Positions 51,035-59,859 of a DNA stretch of 64,000 bases are shown here, piece after piece. The notes under the pieces were generated by a model, which was not told the DNA's origin, did no database searches, and saw nothing but the letters and a program-made list of their open reading frames with translations. The position numbers and the translations under genes are program-made. Each line of letters begins with the position of its first letter. Within the stretch, counting starts at the first letter, position 1. Source of the stretch: Hydrogenophilales bacterium (GTDB lineage Bacteria; Pseudomonadota; Gammaproteobacteria; Burkholderiales; Thiobacillaceae); assembly GCA_016195805.1 (NCBI GenBank), contig JACPYT010000004.1, forward strand, positions 62,001 through 126,000, read 5' to 3'.

Positions 51035-52150
51035 TCAGCCTGGACGAACCGGGGATGCGCACAGCAGGGCCACCTGTTCATGAAACACAGTGCGTGTGAA
51101 GTGCCGTTTGATTGCGGTAGGCCCTTTTTCCGCCTCGCCGCGACGATTGTCAATGTTCGTCAGCCAGGCGGTGCATTGCCTGGCAAAGGCTGCATCATCT
51201 TTGACGATAGCCAGGCCAGCGTTTTCCAGATCGGCGCCAAAGGCGTCAGCGCCGTGCGACGTGGTCACGCAGGCCCGGCCATAGGCCAGCGACTCCAGAA
51301 TCTTGATGTTGGTGCCGCCACCCGAGTAGATCGGCGCGATGGTGAAGGCCGCGTTGCGATAGGCGTCTTCCAGGCTATCTACAAAGCCGGGCGCTGAAAC
51401 GCCGGGGTGTCGTTCCCAGGCCTGTCTTACGGCAGGGGGCGCGGTGCCAACGAGAAGCAGCCGGGCGTGCGTGCAGGCAGCCTTGATGAGGGGCCAGCAG
51501 CGGGACAGAAAACGGTCAATGCCTTTGCGATTGGGGGCATACCAGAGCGAGCCGACAAACAGCAGGGTGGAGCTGCCGGTCTGTGGGAAAGGCAGGGCGG
51601 GCGGGCTGTAGGGAATGTTGGGCAGCAGGGCCGATTGCAGATCGAGATGGCGGAACTGGTCGCGCCGGCTGACAAAGAAATAGGCATCGAAACGCTTGAG
51701 TTGTCGTTGCGCCAGCCACGCCGCATATCTTGATTTGAATTGTGCGGCCAGCGCCAGTGCCCCGGGTGCGTAATGGTAGCCCCAGTCGTCCAGGTCGACC
51801 ACGGTACGGACGTCGGGTGGGATCAGCAGCTTGCTGATGGGGTTGAGATAGCGGCTGACGACGAGTCGATAACGCGTGAGGTCAACCCCATCCGCCCGGA
51901 GGGCCAGGTCCAGTGCCCTGTCGGGTTTGAATTTCCCGATGCCGAACGAACGCTGGTGCCAGTAGCCGTGTGCAAGGATGCCCGGTTTGGGCGGTACCAG
52001 ACGGCTGGGGCCGGCGGTGGGCTCAATCAGTAACACATCCACGTCTCCCCGCGTCCGGAGGGCTTCATGCAGCAATGCGGTGCGCTGCTGCGCGCCCGAC
52101 CGGGGGCTGAATGGAGACGCAGGCGACACCAGCAGAATGCGGTTAGACAC
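51035..52150 (-). CDS. Glycosyltransferase family 4
   Basis: A 371-residue GT-B enzyme starting at GTG 52150 (MSNRILLVSPASPFSPRSGA). It contains RTVVDLDDWGYHYAPGALAL, FVGSLWYAPNRKGIDRFL, and the donor region APIYSGGGTNIKILESLAYGRACV, a layout shared with exosortase-associated sugar transferases. It is the first gene of the minus-strand cassette, about 170 nt downstream of a strong sigma-54 site. The next gene downstream is the decayed pyruvyltransferase. Confidence 0.9.
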   Translation of the reverse strand: MSNRILLVSPASPFSPRSGAQQRTALLHEALRTRGDVDVLLIEPTAGPSRLVPPKPGILAHGYWHQRSFGIGKFKPDRALDLALRADGVDLTRYRLVVSRYLNPISKLLIPPDVRTVVDLDDWGYHYAPGALALAAQFKSRYAAWLAQRQLKRFDAYFFVSRRDQFRHLDLQSALLPNIPYSPPALPFPQTGSSTLLFVGSLWYAPNRKGIDRFLSRCWPLIKAACTHARLLLVGTAPPAVRQAWERHPGVSAPGFVDSLEDAYRNAAFTIAPIYSGGGTNIKILESLAYGRACVTTSHGADAFGADLENAGLAIVKDDAAFARQCTAWLTNIDNRRGEAEKGPTAIKRHFTRTVFHEQVALLCASPVRPG

Positions 52151-52334
52151 GGGCGTCAGCCTGGATCATGGGGCGCCGCAAATGAAGTCTCGGCAGGCTT
52201 GGCGAGATGGCAACGCCACTGAGGCAGTCATTGCGTGGCATGCGTTCATACATGCCATGAACGCATGGTGATGAATGGCGGGAGGCAGGTTTGGATGCAT
52301 TCATGGCGAGTCATATTAATCCGGCCAGATACTC

Positions 52335-52351
52335 AGCAAGCGGTGTGCCAT
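52335..52351 (-). promoter_or_regulatory. Sigma-54 promoter of the minus-strand cassette
   Basis: On the minus strand the site reads ATGGCACACCGCTTGCT: TGGCAC at -24, TTGCT at -12 and exactly 10 bases between GG and GC. Transcription would begin near 52323 and run into the glycosyltransferase at 52150 and probably on into the cassette. It lies between that gene and aroB, facing away from aroB. Confidence 0.7.
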
Positions 52352-52419
52352 GCGCGCAGCCTAAGTGAACGAGCCGGCTTTGGTTACAATCGGGCAACCG
52401 ATTTCATTTTTCCCGCTAT

Positions 52420-53499
52420 ATGCAAACCCTCCATGTCCGTCTCGGCGAGCGGTCCTACCCGATCCACATCGGGGCAGGCTTGCTGGGTCAGCCCGACCTT
52501 CTGCTGCCACATTTGCAGCAGAAACGCGTGGCGGTCGTGACCAATACTACGGTTGCGCCGCTGTATCTGGACCGTTTGGTCGCCCTGCTGCAGGCAAGCG
52601 GCGTGGCTGTCACGCCGATCGTGCTGCCGGACGGCGAGGCCTACAAGAACTGGGAGACGCTGAACCTGATTTTCGATGCGCTGCTGACCCAGCGTGCCGA
52701 GCGCAAGACCACGCTGATCGCGCTGGGCGGCGGCGTGATCGGCGATATGACCGGCTTCGCGGCGGCAAGTTATCAGCGCGGCGTGCCCTTCATCCAGATT
52801 CCCACCACGCTGCTGTCCCAGGTCGACTCCTCGGTGGGCGGCAAGACCGGGATCAACCATCCGCTCGGCAAGAACATGATCGGCGCCTTCTATCAGCCGA
52901 AAGTGGTGCTGGCCGACACCGATACGCTGAAGACGCTGCCGCCGCGCGAACTGTCGGCGGGGCTGGCCGAGGTCATCAAGTACGGGCTGATCTGGGACGC
53001 CGATTTCCTCACCTGGCTGGAGGCGAACATGGACAAGCTGCGCGCGCTCGACCCGGCGGCGATCACCCATGCGATCTACCGTTCCTGCGAAATCAAGGCG
53101 CAGGTGGTGGGGCAGGACGAGCGCGAAGGCGGCATCCGTGCCATCCTCAACCTTGGCCACACCTTCGGCCACGCGATCGAAACCGGCATGGGCTACGGCA
53201 ACTGGCTGCACGGCGAGGCAGTGGCGGCAGGCATGGTGATGGCGGCGGAAACCTCGCGGCGACTGGGCTGGCTTACCGAAGCGGACGTCGCACGGACCCG
53301 CGCGCTGATTCGCGCGGCCGGGCTGCCGGATGTCGCGCCCGACCTGGGCGTGGATCGGTATCTCGAATACATGGGCCACGACAAGAAGGTGGAAGGCGGC
53401 AAGATGCGTTTCGTGTTGCTGAAGAAGCTGGGTGAGGCGGTGATCACCGGCGACGTGCCGACCGATGTGCTGACCGGCGTGTTGACCGCGCCTCATTGA
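52420..53499 (+). CDS. aroB: 3-dehydroquinate synthase
   Basis: Second step of the shikimate pathway, converting DAHP to 3-dehydroquinate with NAD and a divalent metal. The 359-residue protein shows the NAD-binding [19 protein letters not shown] region, the substrate site [17 protein letters not shown] and [10 protein letters not shown]. Metal ligands sit in [26 protein letters not shown] and [10 protein letters not shown]. In many betaproteobacteria aroK lies directly upstream, but here the upstream neighbour is the divergent polysaccharide cassette. A TACAAT hexamer at 52385-52390 may be its -10 element. Confidence 0.97.
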   Translation: MQTLHVRLGERSYPIHIGAGLLGQPDLLLPHLQQKRVAVVTNTTVAPLYLDRLVALLQASGVAVTPIVLPDGEAYKNWETLNLIFDALLTQRAERKTTLIALGGGVIGDMTGFAAASYQRGVPFIQIPTTLLSQVDSSVGGKTGINHPLGKNMIGAFYQPKVVLADTDTLKTLPPRELSAGLAEVIKYGLIWDADFLTWLEANMDKLRALDPAAITHAIYRSCEIKAQVVGQDEREGGIRAILNLGHTFGHAIETGMGYGNWLHGEAVAAGMVMAAETSRRLGWLTEADVARTRALIRAAGLPDVAPDLGVDRYLEYMGHDKKVEGGKMRFVLLKKLGEAVITGDVPTDVLTGVLTAPH

Positions 53500-53512
53500 A
53501 AAAGGATTGTTG

Positions 53513-54643
53513 ATGGAACCGTCGTTCGCCTCCTACGCAGCGCATTCCAGTCAATCCCGCGGCCGCCTGCATGCCGAACCGCCTGCCGCCCCCCGCTCCG
53601 AATTCCAGCGCGACCGCGATCGCATCATCCATTCCACCGCGTTCCGGCGGCTGGAATACAAGACCCAGGTGTTCGTCAACCACGAAGGCGACCTGTTCCG
53701 CACCCGCCTCACCCACAGCATCGAAGTCGCGCAGATCGGCCGCACGATTGCGCGTCTGCTGAATCTGAATGAAGACCTGGTGGAGGCGGTGGCGCTGGCG
53801 CACGACCTCGGCCACACGCCCTTCGGCCATGCGGGGCAGGATGCGCTGAATGCCTGCATGCGCGAACATGGCGGCTTCGAGCACAACCTGCAGTCGCTGC
53901 GCGTGGTCGACCTGCTGGAAGAACGCTACGCCGAATTCGAAGGCTTGAACCTCACCTTCGAGGCACGCGAGGGCATCCTCAAGCACTGCTCGCTGAGCAA
54001 TGCGGAAAGGCTCGGTGCGGTGGGCGAACGCTTCCTCAACAAGCAGCAGCCTTCACTGGAGGCGCAGATCGCCAACCTGGCGGACGAGATCGCCTACAAC
54101 AACCATGACGTCGACGACGGCCTGCGCTCCGGCCTGATCACGCTGGAACAGTTGAGCGAAGTGCAGATCTTTTCCCGCCACCTTGCCGAGGTGCGCGCGA
54201 AATACCCGGCCTTGCAGGGGCGCCGCGTGGTGACCGAAACCGTGCGCCGCATCATCAACACGCTGATCCTCGACCTGGTGAACACCACGCGGACGAACAT
54301 CGAGAACAGCGGCGTGCAGACCCTCGCCGAGGTGCGTGCGGCCCCCTCGCTGGCGGCCTTCAGCCCGGCACTGCTCGACGAGCACCGCGACCTCAAGCGC
54401 TTCCTGCTGCATCATCTGTACCGCCATTACAAGGTGGCGCGCATGAGCGCCAAGGCCAGTCGCATCATCAGCGATCTCTACACAGCCTTCACCGGCGATG
54501 CCCGCCTGCTGCCGCCCGAGCATCAGGCGCGCGAATCGCTCGAGGGCGCGCGCGCAGTGGCCGATTACATCGCCGGGATGACCGACCGCTATGCCATGCG
54601 CGAACACCGGCGGATTTTCGCGGTGGAAGAGATTTACGGCTGA
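53513..54643 (+). CDS. dgt: dGTP triphosphohydrolase-like protein (HD domain)
   Basis: A 376-residue HD-superfamily dNTP triphosphohydrolase. It begins with the [21 protein letters not shown] region and has the HD motif [13 protein letters not shown] with an upstream His in [32 protein letters not shown] supplies the remaining metal ligand. ATG 53513 is used, with AAGGA upstream; the in-frame TTG codons at 53507 and 53510 are less likely. It starts 13 bp after aroB and completes the common aroB-dgt pair. Confidence 0.95.
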   Translation: MEPSFASYAAHSSQSRGRLHAEPPAAPRSEFQRDRDRIIHSTAFRRLEYKTQVFVNHEGDLFRTRLTHSIEVAQIGRTIARLLNLNEDLVEAVALAHDLGHTPFGHAGQDALNACMREHGGFEHNLQSLRVVDLLEERYAEFEGLNLTFEAREGILKHCSLSNAERLGAVGERFLNKQQPSLEAQIANLADEIAYNNHDVDDGLRSGLITLEQLSEVQIFSRHLAEVRAKYPALQGRRVVTETVRRIINTLILDLVNTTRTNIENSGVQTLAEVRAAPSLAAFSPALLDEHRDLKRFLLHHLYRHYKVARMSAKASRIISDLYTAFTGDARLLPPEHQARESLEGARAVADYIAGMTDRYAMREHRRIFAVEEIYG

Positions 54644-54669
54644 CCCGGCTTCGCCGCAACATCCATCCC

Positions 54670-54697
54670 AAGGGCGGACCCGCCAAAATCCGCCCTT
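54670..54697 (+). terminator. Hairpin after dgt
   Basis: AAGGGCGGA (54670-54678) pairs with TCCGCCCTT (54689-54697) over a 10-nt loop, a 9-bp stem. It lacks a T tract, so it is a weak intrinsic terminator or an mRNA 3'-end structure for the aroB-dgt transcript. Confidence 0.5.
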
Positions 54698-54819
54698 GCC
54701 GCAACGCCCTGTCCAACGCCCCAATCTGTCAGCATTTTGTAAACGATTGGTCACGGGCCATGCCGTGAGTGGATTCGCGTAAACCGCTCTGGCACCGGGT
54801 TTATGGCGATTTTCAGGAT

Positions 54820-54836
54820 TGGCACGCATGCTGCAG
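54820..54836 (+). promoter_or_regulatory. Sigma-54 promoter of the rhodanese gene
   Basis: TTGGCACGCATGCTGCA is the best sigma-54 match in the window: a perfect TTGGCACG, exact 10-base spacing and CTGCA at -12. Transcription should start near 54848, 26 nt before the ATG at 54874, whose ribosome binding site is GGGAGA. Confidence 0.75.
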
Positions 54837-54873
54837 TAGCGTAGGCGTCTGCATTCCAACCCGGGAGAAATGG

Positions 54874-55749
54874 ATGAGCGTACTGATCGAACCCGCCGAC
54901 CTTCAGGCCGCGATGGCGAGCGAGCCCATGGTGATTATCGATACCCGCGACCCAGGGGTGTATGCCAAGGGACATCTGCCCGGTGCGGTGAATCTGCGCG
55001 AGATTTTCACCTATCTGGCGACCAGCGATCCCGACGGCCTGGAGGCCATGAAGGCGAAGTTTGCCGAGGCGTTCGGGGCGGCCGGCCTGTCGGGCAGGGA
55101 AACAGCCGTGCTGTACGAGGATGCGATGAACACGGGCTTCGGCCAGTCGTGCCGCGGCTATTTCATCCTCAGCTATCTCGGCTATCCAGGAATCAAGGTG
55201 CTGCATGGCGGCTATCGGGCCTGGCTGGCGGCGGGCCTGCCGGCCAGCACGGAGGCAGTGACGCCGGTACCGGCAAGTTTCCCGGCAGACGCGTCGGCCG
55301 ACGTGATGGTGGACAAGGATGCGATGCTCGCAGCAGTGAAGTCCGGCAGCGCGACGCTGCTCGACGTGCGCGACGTCGACGAATGGATCGGCGCGAGTTC
55401 GTCGCCCTATGGCCCGGACTTCTGCCCGCGCAAGGGGCGCATTCCCAACGCGCGCTGGATAGAGTGGTATCGCCTGATGAAGCCGGGTGCTGATGGCCCG
55501 GTGTTCAAGGCCGGCCCCGAGGTGCTGGCTGAGTGCCTGACGGCCGGCATCACGCCGGAGACGCCGGTGATCGTGTATTGCTTCAAGGGCGCGCGCGCAT
55601 CCAATACCTACCTCATTCTCAAAGAGGCCGGCATCCGGAACGTGAAGATCTATTTCGGCTCGTGGAACGAGTGGTCGCGCGATCCGGCGTTGCCGATCGA
55701 GGAAGGCTTCCCGCAACGGGCCGCATCAGCTTACGCCGAAGCCGCCTGA
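54874..55749 (+). CDS. Two-domain rhodanese-type sulfurtransferase
   Basis: A 291-residue tandem rhodanese. The N-terminal domain begins VIIDTRDPGVYAKGHLPGAVN and has no active-site Cys in its loop. The C-terminal domain has LLDVRDVDEWIG and the catalytic loop VIVYCFKGARASNTY with the persulfide Cys. The loop differs from the CRKG of classical thiosulfate sulfurtransferases, so the donor is uncertain. No signal peptide is seen once the start is set at ATG 54874. It is monocistronic behind a sigma-54 promoter, unusual for this family. Confidence 0.9.
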   Translation: MSVLIEPADLQAAMASEPMVIIDTRDPGVYAKGHLPGAVNLREIFTYLATSDPDGLEAMKAKFAEAFGAAGLSGRETAVLYEDAMNTGFGQSCRGYFILSYLGYPGIKVLHGGYRAWLAAGLPASTEAVTPVPASFPADASADVMVDKDAMLAAVKSGSATLLDVRDVDEWIGASSSPYGPDFCPRKGRIPNARWIEWYRLMKPGADGPVFKAGPEVLAECLTAGITPETPVIVYCFKGARASNTYLILKEAGIRNVKIYFGSWNEWSRDPALPIEEGFPQRAASAYAEAA

Positions 55750-55759
55750 CGGGCGGTTT
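55742..55759 (+). terminator. Terminator at the end of the rhodanese gene
   Basis: CCGCC (55742-55746) pairs with GGCGG (55752-55756) over a 5-nt loop that includes the stop codon, followed by TTT. It is short but well placed between a plus-strand stop codon and the convergent comF gene. Confidence 0.4.
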
Positions 55760-55817
55760 CACGGCGGGGCGGGTATTCTCTTCGCCCGTATGGCAGCGTA
55801 TCCGACCCCCGGCCGAT

Positions 55818-56510
55818 TCAGTCGCCCGGCGGCAGGGTGCGCGCCGCCACCCAGCACGTCACCGCGCGCGCGCCCGCCCGTTTCAGCGTCGCGGCCAGTT
55901 CGCCGAGGCTGGTCCCGGTGGTCATCACATCGTCGATCAGCGCGATGTGCAGCCCCTGCACATCGCCCGGACACGCAAATGCGCCGCGCAGATTGCGGCG
56001 TCGGGCATCGTGTTTGAGTCCCATCTGCGGTGGCGTGTCGCGGGTACGCTGGCAACTGTCGGTGTCGAGCGGCAGGTTCAGCCGTTTGGCCACTTCGCGG
56101 GCGATCTCGGTGGCGTGGTTGAAGCCGCGTTCCTGGATGCGCTTCGCATGCAAGGGCATGGCAATCAGACGATCCGGAGCAGGGGTGTCTTCCACGGCGC
56201 GGGCGAGGCACTCGCCCAGCGCCGGCGCGATGGCAAGCCGGCCCTGATATTTCAGGCGCGGAATCAGGCGGTCGAGGGGGAAGGCATAACCCAGTGCAGC
56301 AACCGTGCGCTCGAACGCAGGCGGGCGTTTGAGGCAGGCGCCGCAGGTCTGCCCAAGCGGGGTGGGGGTGGCGCACTGCGGGCACTGGGCTTGCGTGTGC
56401 CAGGGCAGATCGGCCAGGCAGGCGGGGCACAACTGCCCCGCACCGCTCACGCTCCCGCACAGGAGACAGTTCCGCGGCAGTAAATGATTAAAAATTAACC
56501 TGATGTTCAA
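55818..56510 (-). CDS. comF: ComF family protein (phosphoribosyltransferase-like)
   Basis: A 230-residue ComF-type protein linked to DNA uptake in competent bacteria, with a wider distribution. The N-terminal zinc-finger cysteines are CLLCGS, LCPACLADL and CPQCATPTPLGQTCGACL. The phosphoribosyltransferase domain has IAMPLHAKRIQERGFNHA and the PRPP loop IALIDDVMTTGTS. There is no in-frame ATG near the conserved start; the TTG at 56510 (LNIRLIFNHLLPRNC) is my choice and the TTG at 56525 is an alternative. The start lies inside an inverted repeat. Confidence 0.88.
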   Translation of the reverse strand: MNIRLIFNHLLPRNCLLCGSVSGAGQLCPACLADLPWHTQAQCPQCATPTPLGQTCGACLKRPPAFERTVAALGYAFPLDRLIPRLKYQGRLAIAPALGECLARAVEDTPAPDRLIAMPLHAKRIQERGFNHATEIAREVAKRLNLPLDTDSCQRTRDTPPQMGLKHDARRRNLRGAFACPGDVQGLHIALIDDVMTTGTSLGELAATLKRAGARAVTCWVAARTLPPGD

Positions 56511-56532
56511 TTTTTTAATGGTCAAAAATTGA
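56507..56532. repeat. AT-rich inverted repeat at the comF start
   Basis: TCAATTTTT (56507-56515) and AAAAATTGA (56524-56532) form a perfect 9-bp inverted repeat with an 8-nt loop. A second small hairpin, AGGGG/CCCCT, lies at 56534-56547. The block sits between divergent comF and a membrane-protein gene and could be an operator or a REP-like element. Confidence 0.45.
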
Positions 56533-56564
56533 CAGGGGACGGCCCCTCCACGAGAATAGCGGCC

Positions 56565-57023
56565 ATGAAAGCCAAACGCGTCATTTCTGCTTCGTCTTCC
56601 CGTTTCGCCGCGCAGCTGTTCAATCTCATCACCGTCGCGGTGCTGCTGATTTCGCTGACGGCCCTGCTGCTGGGCAAGCTGCTCGCCAGCCAAAAAATCG
56701 GCTTCCTGCCTTTGGTGCTGTCGCTGCCGCCGGTGATGATCTGGCTGGGCGCATCGATTTTCGTCTATGCCAGTATCGCTCACCATCCCAATCCGCGCAC
56801 GACGCATTACAACAAGTGGGCAGGCTACCGCTATTACGGCGTGATGGGCAGCCTGGTGGTGTTCGGCCATCCGCTCTACGACCTGCTGGGCGGCTGGCAG
56901 GGATTGATGCTGGTGCTGGGATTGGCAGTGACGATCATCGTGCCGTGGGCATTGTTTGATATTTATCGGGCCGCGCACGAACCGTGGCAGGACATGACGA
57001 TAGAGGTAGCGATTAATGAATGA
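56565..57023 (+). CDS. Small membrane protein of unknown function
   Basis: A 152-residue protein with four predicted membrane helices: [59 protein letters not shown] and [20 protein letters not shown]. The N-terminus is basic (MKAKRV), giving an inside start. ATG 56565 is preferred to the in-frame TTG at 56529. It overlaps bioB by 8 bp, so it is co-transcribed with the biotin genes, but I know no biotin role for such a protein. Confidence 0.75.
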   Translation: MKAKRVISASSSRFAAQLFNLITVAVLLISLTALLLGKLLASQKIGFLPLVLSLPPVMIWLGASIFVYASIAHHPNPRTTHYNKWAGYRYYGVMGSLVVFGHPLYDLLGGWQGLMLVLGLAVTIIVPWALFDIYRAAHEPWQDMTIEVAINE

Positions 57024-57969
57024 TCTGGCCCATCCCCCCGTGCGCCGTTCGGTGTCCGACATCGAGGCGCTGTTTGCGCTGCCATTCTCCGACCTGATGT
57101 ACCGGGCGCAGACGGTGCATCGCGAGCACTTCGACCCCAACCGCGTGCAGTTGTCGACCCTGCTGTCGATCAAGACCGGTGGCTGTTCGGAAGACTGCGG
57201 CTATTGTCCGCAATCGGCCCGCTACGATGCCGGCGTCGAAAACCAGGGCCTGCTCGATCTCGACGACGTGCTGGCTGCGGCCAAGGCCGCGAAAGCCGCC
57301 GGCGCCTCGCGCTTCTGCATGGGCGCCGCCTGGCGCGGTCCCAAGCAGCGCGACCTCGAACCCGTGCTCGAGATGGTGCGTTCGGTGCGCGCGCTGGGTC
57401 TGGAAACCTGCGCCACGCTGGGCATGTTGAAGGACGGCCAGGCCGAGCAACTGAAGGAGGCTGGGCTCGACTACTACAACCACAACCTCGATACCGCGCC
57501 CGAGTTCTACGGCGAGATCATCACCACCCGCGAGTACCAGGATCGTCTCGATACCCTGGAGCGCGTCCGCCACGCCGACCTGCACGTGTGCTGCGGCGGC
57601 ATCGTTGGCATGGGCGAGTCGCGCACCCAGCGCGCCGGCCTGATCGCACAACTGGCTTCGCTGGATCCGCAGCCGGAATCGGTGCCGATCAACCTGCTGG
57701 TGCAGGTCGAAGGCACGCCACTCGCCGGCACCGATGCGCTCGATCCGCTGGAGTTCGTGCGTACCATCGCCGTCGCACGCATCTGCATGCCGAAGAGTTT
57801 TGTGCGCCTGTCGGCCGGGCGTCAGCAGATGAGCGATGCGGTGCAGGCGCTGTGCTTCCTTGCTGGCGCCAATTCGATCTTCTACGGCGAAAAACTGCTC
57901 ACCACCGGCAATCCGGAATGGGAGCGCGACCAGCGCTTGTTCGACTCGCTGGGCCTGCAGCCGTTGTGA
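57016..57969 (+). CDS. bioB: Biotin synthase (radical SAM)
   Basis: Inserts sulfur into dethiobiotin to form biotin. The 317-residue protein has the radical SAM cysteines C57, C61 and C64 in [17 protein letters not shown]. The second cluster ligands lie in ETCATLGML and [14 protein letters not shown], and R in [14 protein letters not shown] is conserved. It overlaps the membrane-protein gene by 8 bp and its stop overlaps bioF in GTGA. Confidence 0.97.
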   Translation: MNDLAHPPVRRSVSDIEALFALPFSDLMYRAQTVHREHFDPNRVQLSTLLSIKTGGCSEDCGYCPQSARYDAGVENQGLLDLDDVLAAAKAAKAAGASRFCMGAAWRGPKQRDLEPVLEMVRSVRALGLETCATLGMLKDGQAEQLKEAGLDYYNHNLDTAPEFYGEIITTREYQDRLDTLERVRHADLHVCCGGIVGMGESRTQRAGLIAQLASLDPQPESVPINLLVQVEGTPLAGTDALDPLEFVRTIAVARICMPKSFVRLSAGRQQMSDAVQALCFLAGANSIFYGEKLLTTGNPEWERDQRLFDSLGLQPL

Positions 57970-59126
57970 CACACGCCGCGCTGACCCGCCTGCAGGACGG
58001 GCTGGCGGCGCTGAAGGCCGAGCATCTCGAGCGCCATCGCCGCCTGCTCGACGGCGCGCAAGGCGCGCACGTCACGATCGACGGCCAGCGCGTCGTCTCC
58101 TTCTGCAGCAACGATTATCTCGGGCTCGCCGCTGATCCGGCGCTGGTTGCTGCCGCGCACGCAGCGCTCGGCCAGTGCGGCGTCGGCGCGGGTGCGGCGC
58201 ATCTCATCACCGGCCACCATCGCTTCCATCACGACTTCGAAGCCGCCTTCGCGCGCTTCGTCGGCAAGCCGGCGGCGCTGCTGTTTTCCACCGGCTACAT
58301 GGCCAATCTGGCAGTGCTTACGGCGCTGGTCGGGCGCCATGACGAAGTGTTCGCCGACAAGCTCAACCACGCCTCGCTGGTCGATGCGGCGCAGCTGTCC
58401 GGCGCGTGCTTCACCCGCTATCGTCACGGCGATCTTGCCCAGCTGGAATCGCAACTGGCAAACAGCCCGGCCCAGGACAAAGTCATCGCCTCCGATCTGG
58501 TGTTCAGCATGGACGGCGACTTGGCGCAGGTCGATGCCTTGCTCGATCTGGGCGAGCGGTTTGATGCCTGGCTGTATCTCGACGACGCGCACGGCTTCGG
58601 CGTGCTGAACGACGGCCGCGGCGGACTGACCGAACGCGCACGCGCGAGCGACCGCGTGATCTACCTGGCTACGCTGGGCAAAGCTGCGGGCGTGTCGGGT
58701 GCCGCAGTGGCGGCGCACACAGGCGTGATCGACTGGCTGATCCAGAAGGCGCGGCCCTACATCTACACCACCGCCGCGCCGCCGCTGCTGGCCGCATGCT
58801 TGCTGGAAAGCCTGCGCCAGATCGAGGCGGGCGACGCGCGACGCGAGCGCCTGCGCAGTCATATCGCGCAGCTGCGCGCGGGGCTGGCCGGTCTGACGCT
58901 CGGCAGCCTGATGGATTCCGCTACCCCGATCCAGCCTCTGGTGATCGGCGCGAATGCCGACGCGGTACGGCTGTCGCGCGAGCTTCTGCAGCGCGGCCTC
59001 CTGGTGCCCGCCATCCGCACCCCGACGGTTCCCGCCGGCACGGCGCGGCTGCGCATCACGCTGTCGGCCGCGCACAGCGTCGACGACGTCGCGCAACTGG
59101 TGGAGGCGTTGCATGCCGTCAGCTAA
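57966..59126 (+). CDS. bioF: 8-amino-7-oxononanoate synthase
   Basis: PLP-dependent condensation of pimeloyl-ACP (or -CoA) with alanine. The 386-residue protein starts at GTG 57966. It has [48 protein letters not shown], and the PLP lysine in [13 protein letters not shown], where family members have GKA/GKS. A much longer upstream frame is a shadow inside bioB. The stop overlaps bioH by 14 bp. Confidence 0.96.
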   Translation: MTHAALTRLQDGLAALKAEHLERHRRLLDGAQGAHVTIDGQRVVSFCSNDYLGLAADPALVAAAHAALGQCGVGAGAAHLITGHHRFHHDFEAAFARFVGKPAALLFSTGYMANLAVLTALVGRHDEVFADKLNHASLVDAAQLSGACFTRYRHGDLAQLESQLANSPAQDKVIASDLVFSMDGDLAQVDALLDLGERFDAWLYLDDAHGFGVLNDGRGGLTERARASDRVIYLATLGKAAGVSGAAVAAHTGVIDWLIQKARPYIYTTAAPPLLAACLLESLRQIEAGDARRERLRSHIAQLRAGLAGLTLGSLMDSATPIQPLVIGANADAVRLSRELLQRGLLVPAIRTPTVPAGTARLRITLSAAHSVDDVAQLVEALHAVS

Positions 59127-59859
59127 ACCCGTACTCGCGCTGCTGCATGGCTGGGGCATGAATGCACGCGTATTCGATGCATTGGACGCACGGTTGTCTG
59201 GCGATTTCGAGGTGCGCGCGCTCGACCTGCCGGGCCATGGCGGACGCGCTGCGCTGCCGGTGAACACGCTGCACAGCTGGGCCGACGATCTGGCGCAACA
59301 GCTGCCGGACAATGCCACGCTGCTCGGCTGGTCGCTCGGCGGGCAGGTGGCGATGCGTGCCGCACTCGATTACCCGCACAAAATCGCGCGCCTGGTCCTG
59401 CTGGCGTCGACGCCCAAATTCGTCGCGACGCCTGACTGGCAGCATGGCATGGCCGCAGCCGATCTGCAGGCATTCGGCGCGGCGCTGCTGGCCGACCCGC
59501 AGGCCACGCTGCTGCGTTTTCTGAGTCTGCAGACGCGCGGCATGTCTGGACAGAAAAGCTTGCTGCAACAACTGCGGCAGACGCTGCTGGCCGCGCCGGC
59601 GGTAGACGGCGAAGCGCTGACAGCGGGGTTGACGATCCTGCGCGATACGGACTTGCGGCTGGACCTGGCGCGGCTGGCGCAACCGACCTTGGTGCTGCAC
59701 GGCGCGCTCGATACGCTGACGCCCCCCGCAGCCGGCGCCTGGCTCGCCGAGACCCTGCCTGCGGCGCAGCATCTCGAATTGGTTCGCGCTGCGCATGCGC
59801 CGCATTTGTCGCATGGCGAGGACGTCGCCGCAGCAATCGGGCGCTTCGCCCATGGCTGA
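59113..59859 (+). CDS. bioH: Pimeloyl-ACP methyl ester carboxylesterase
   Basis: Releases the methyl group from pimeloyl-ACP methyl ester, ending the BioC-dependent detour through fatty-acid synthesis. The 248-residue alpha/beta hydrolase has LLHGWGMNARVFDAL, the nucleophile Ser74 in LLGWSLGGQVA, an Asp in LHGALDTLTPP and a late His in AAHAPHLSH. It starts inside bioF and overlaps bioC by 8 bp, a compact bioFHC arrangement. Confidence 0.95.
   Translation: MPSAKPVLALLHGWGMNARVFDALDARLSGDFEVRALDLPGHGGRAALPVNTLHSWADDLAQQLPDNATLLGWSLGGQVAMRAALDYPHKIARLVLLASTPKFVATPDWQHGMAAADLQAFGAALLADPQATLLRFLSLQTRGMSGQKSLLQQLRQTLLAAPAVDGEALTAGLTILRDTDLRLDLARLAQPTLVLHGALDTLTPPAAGAWLAETLPAAQHLELVRAAHAPHLSHGEDVAAAIGRFAHG

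Noticed and set aside
57204-57965. Long frame extending bioF upstream through bioB
   Set aside because: It overlaps bioB in another frame and has no homology; bioF starts at GTG 57966.
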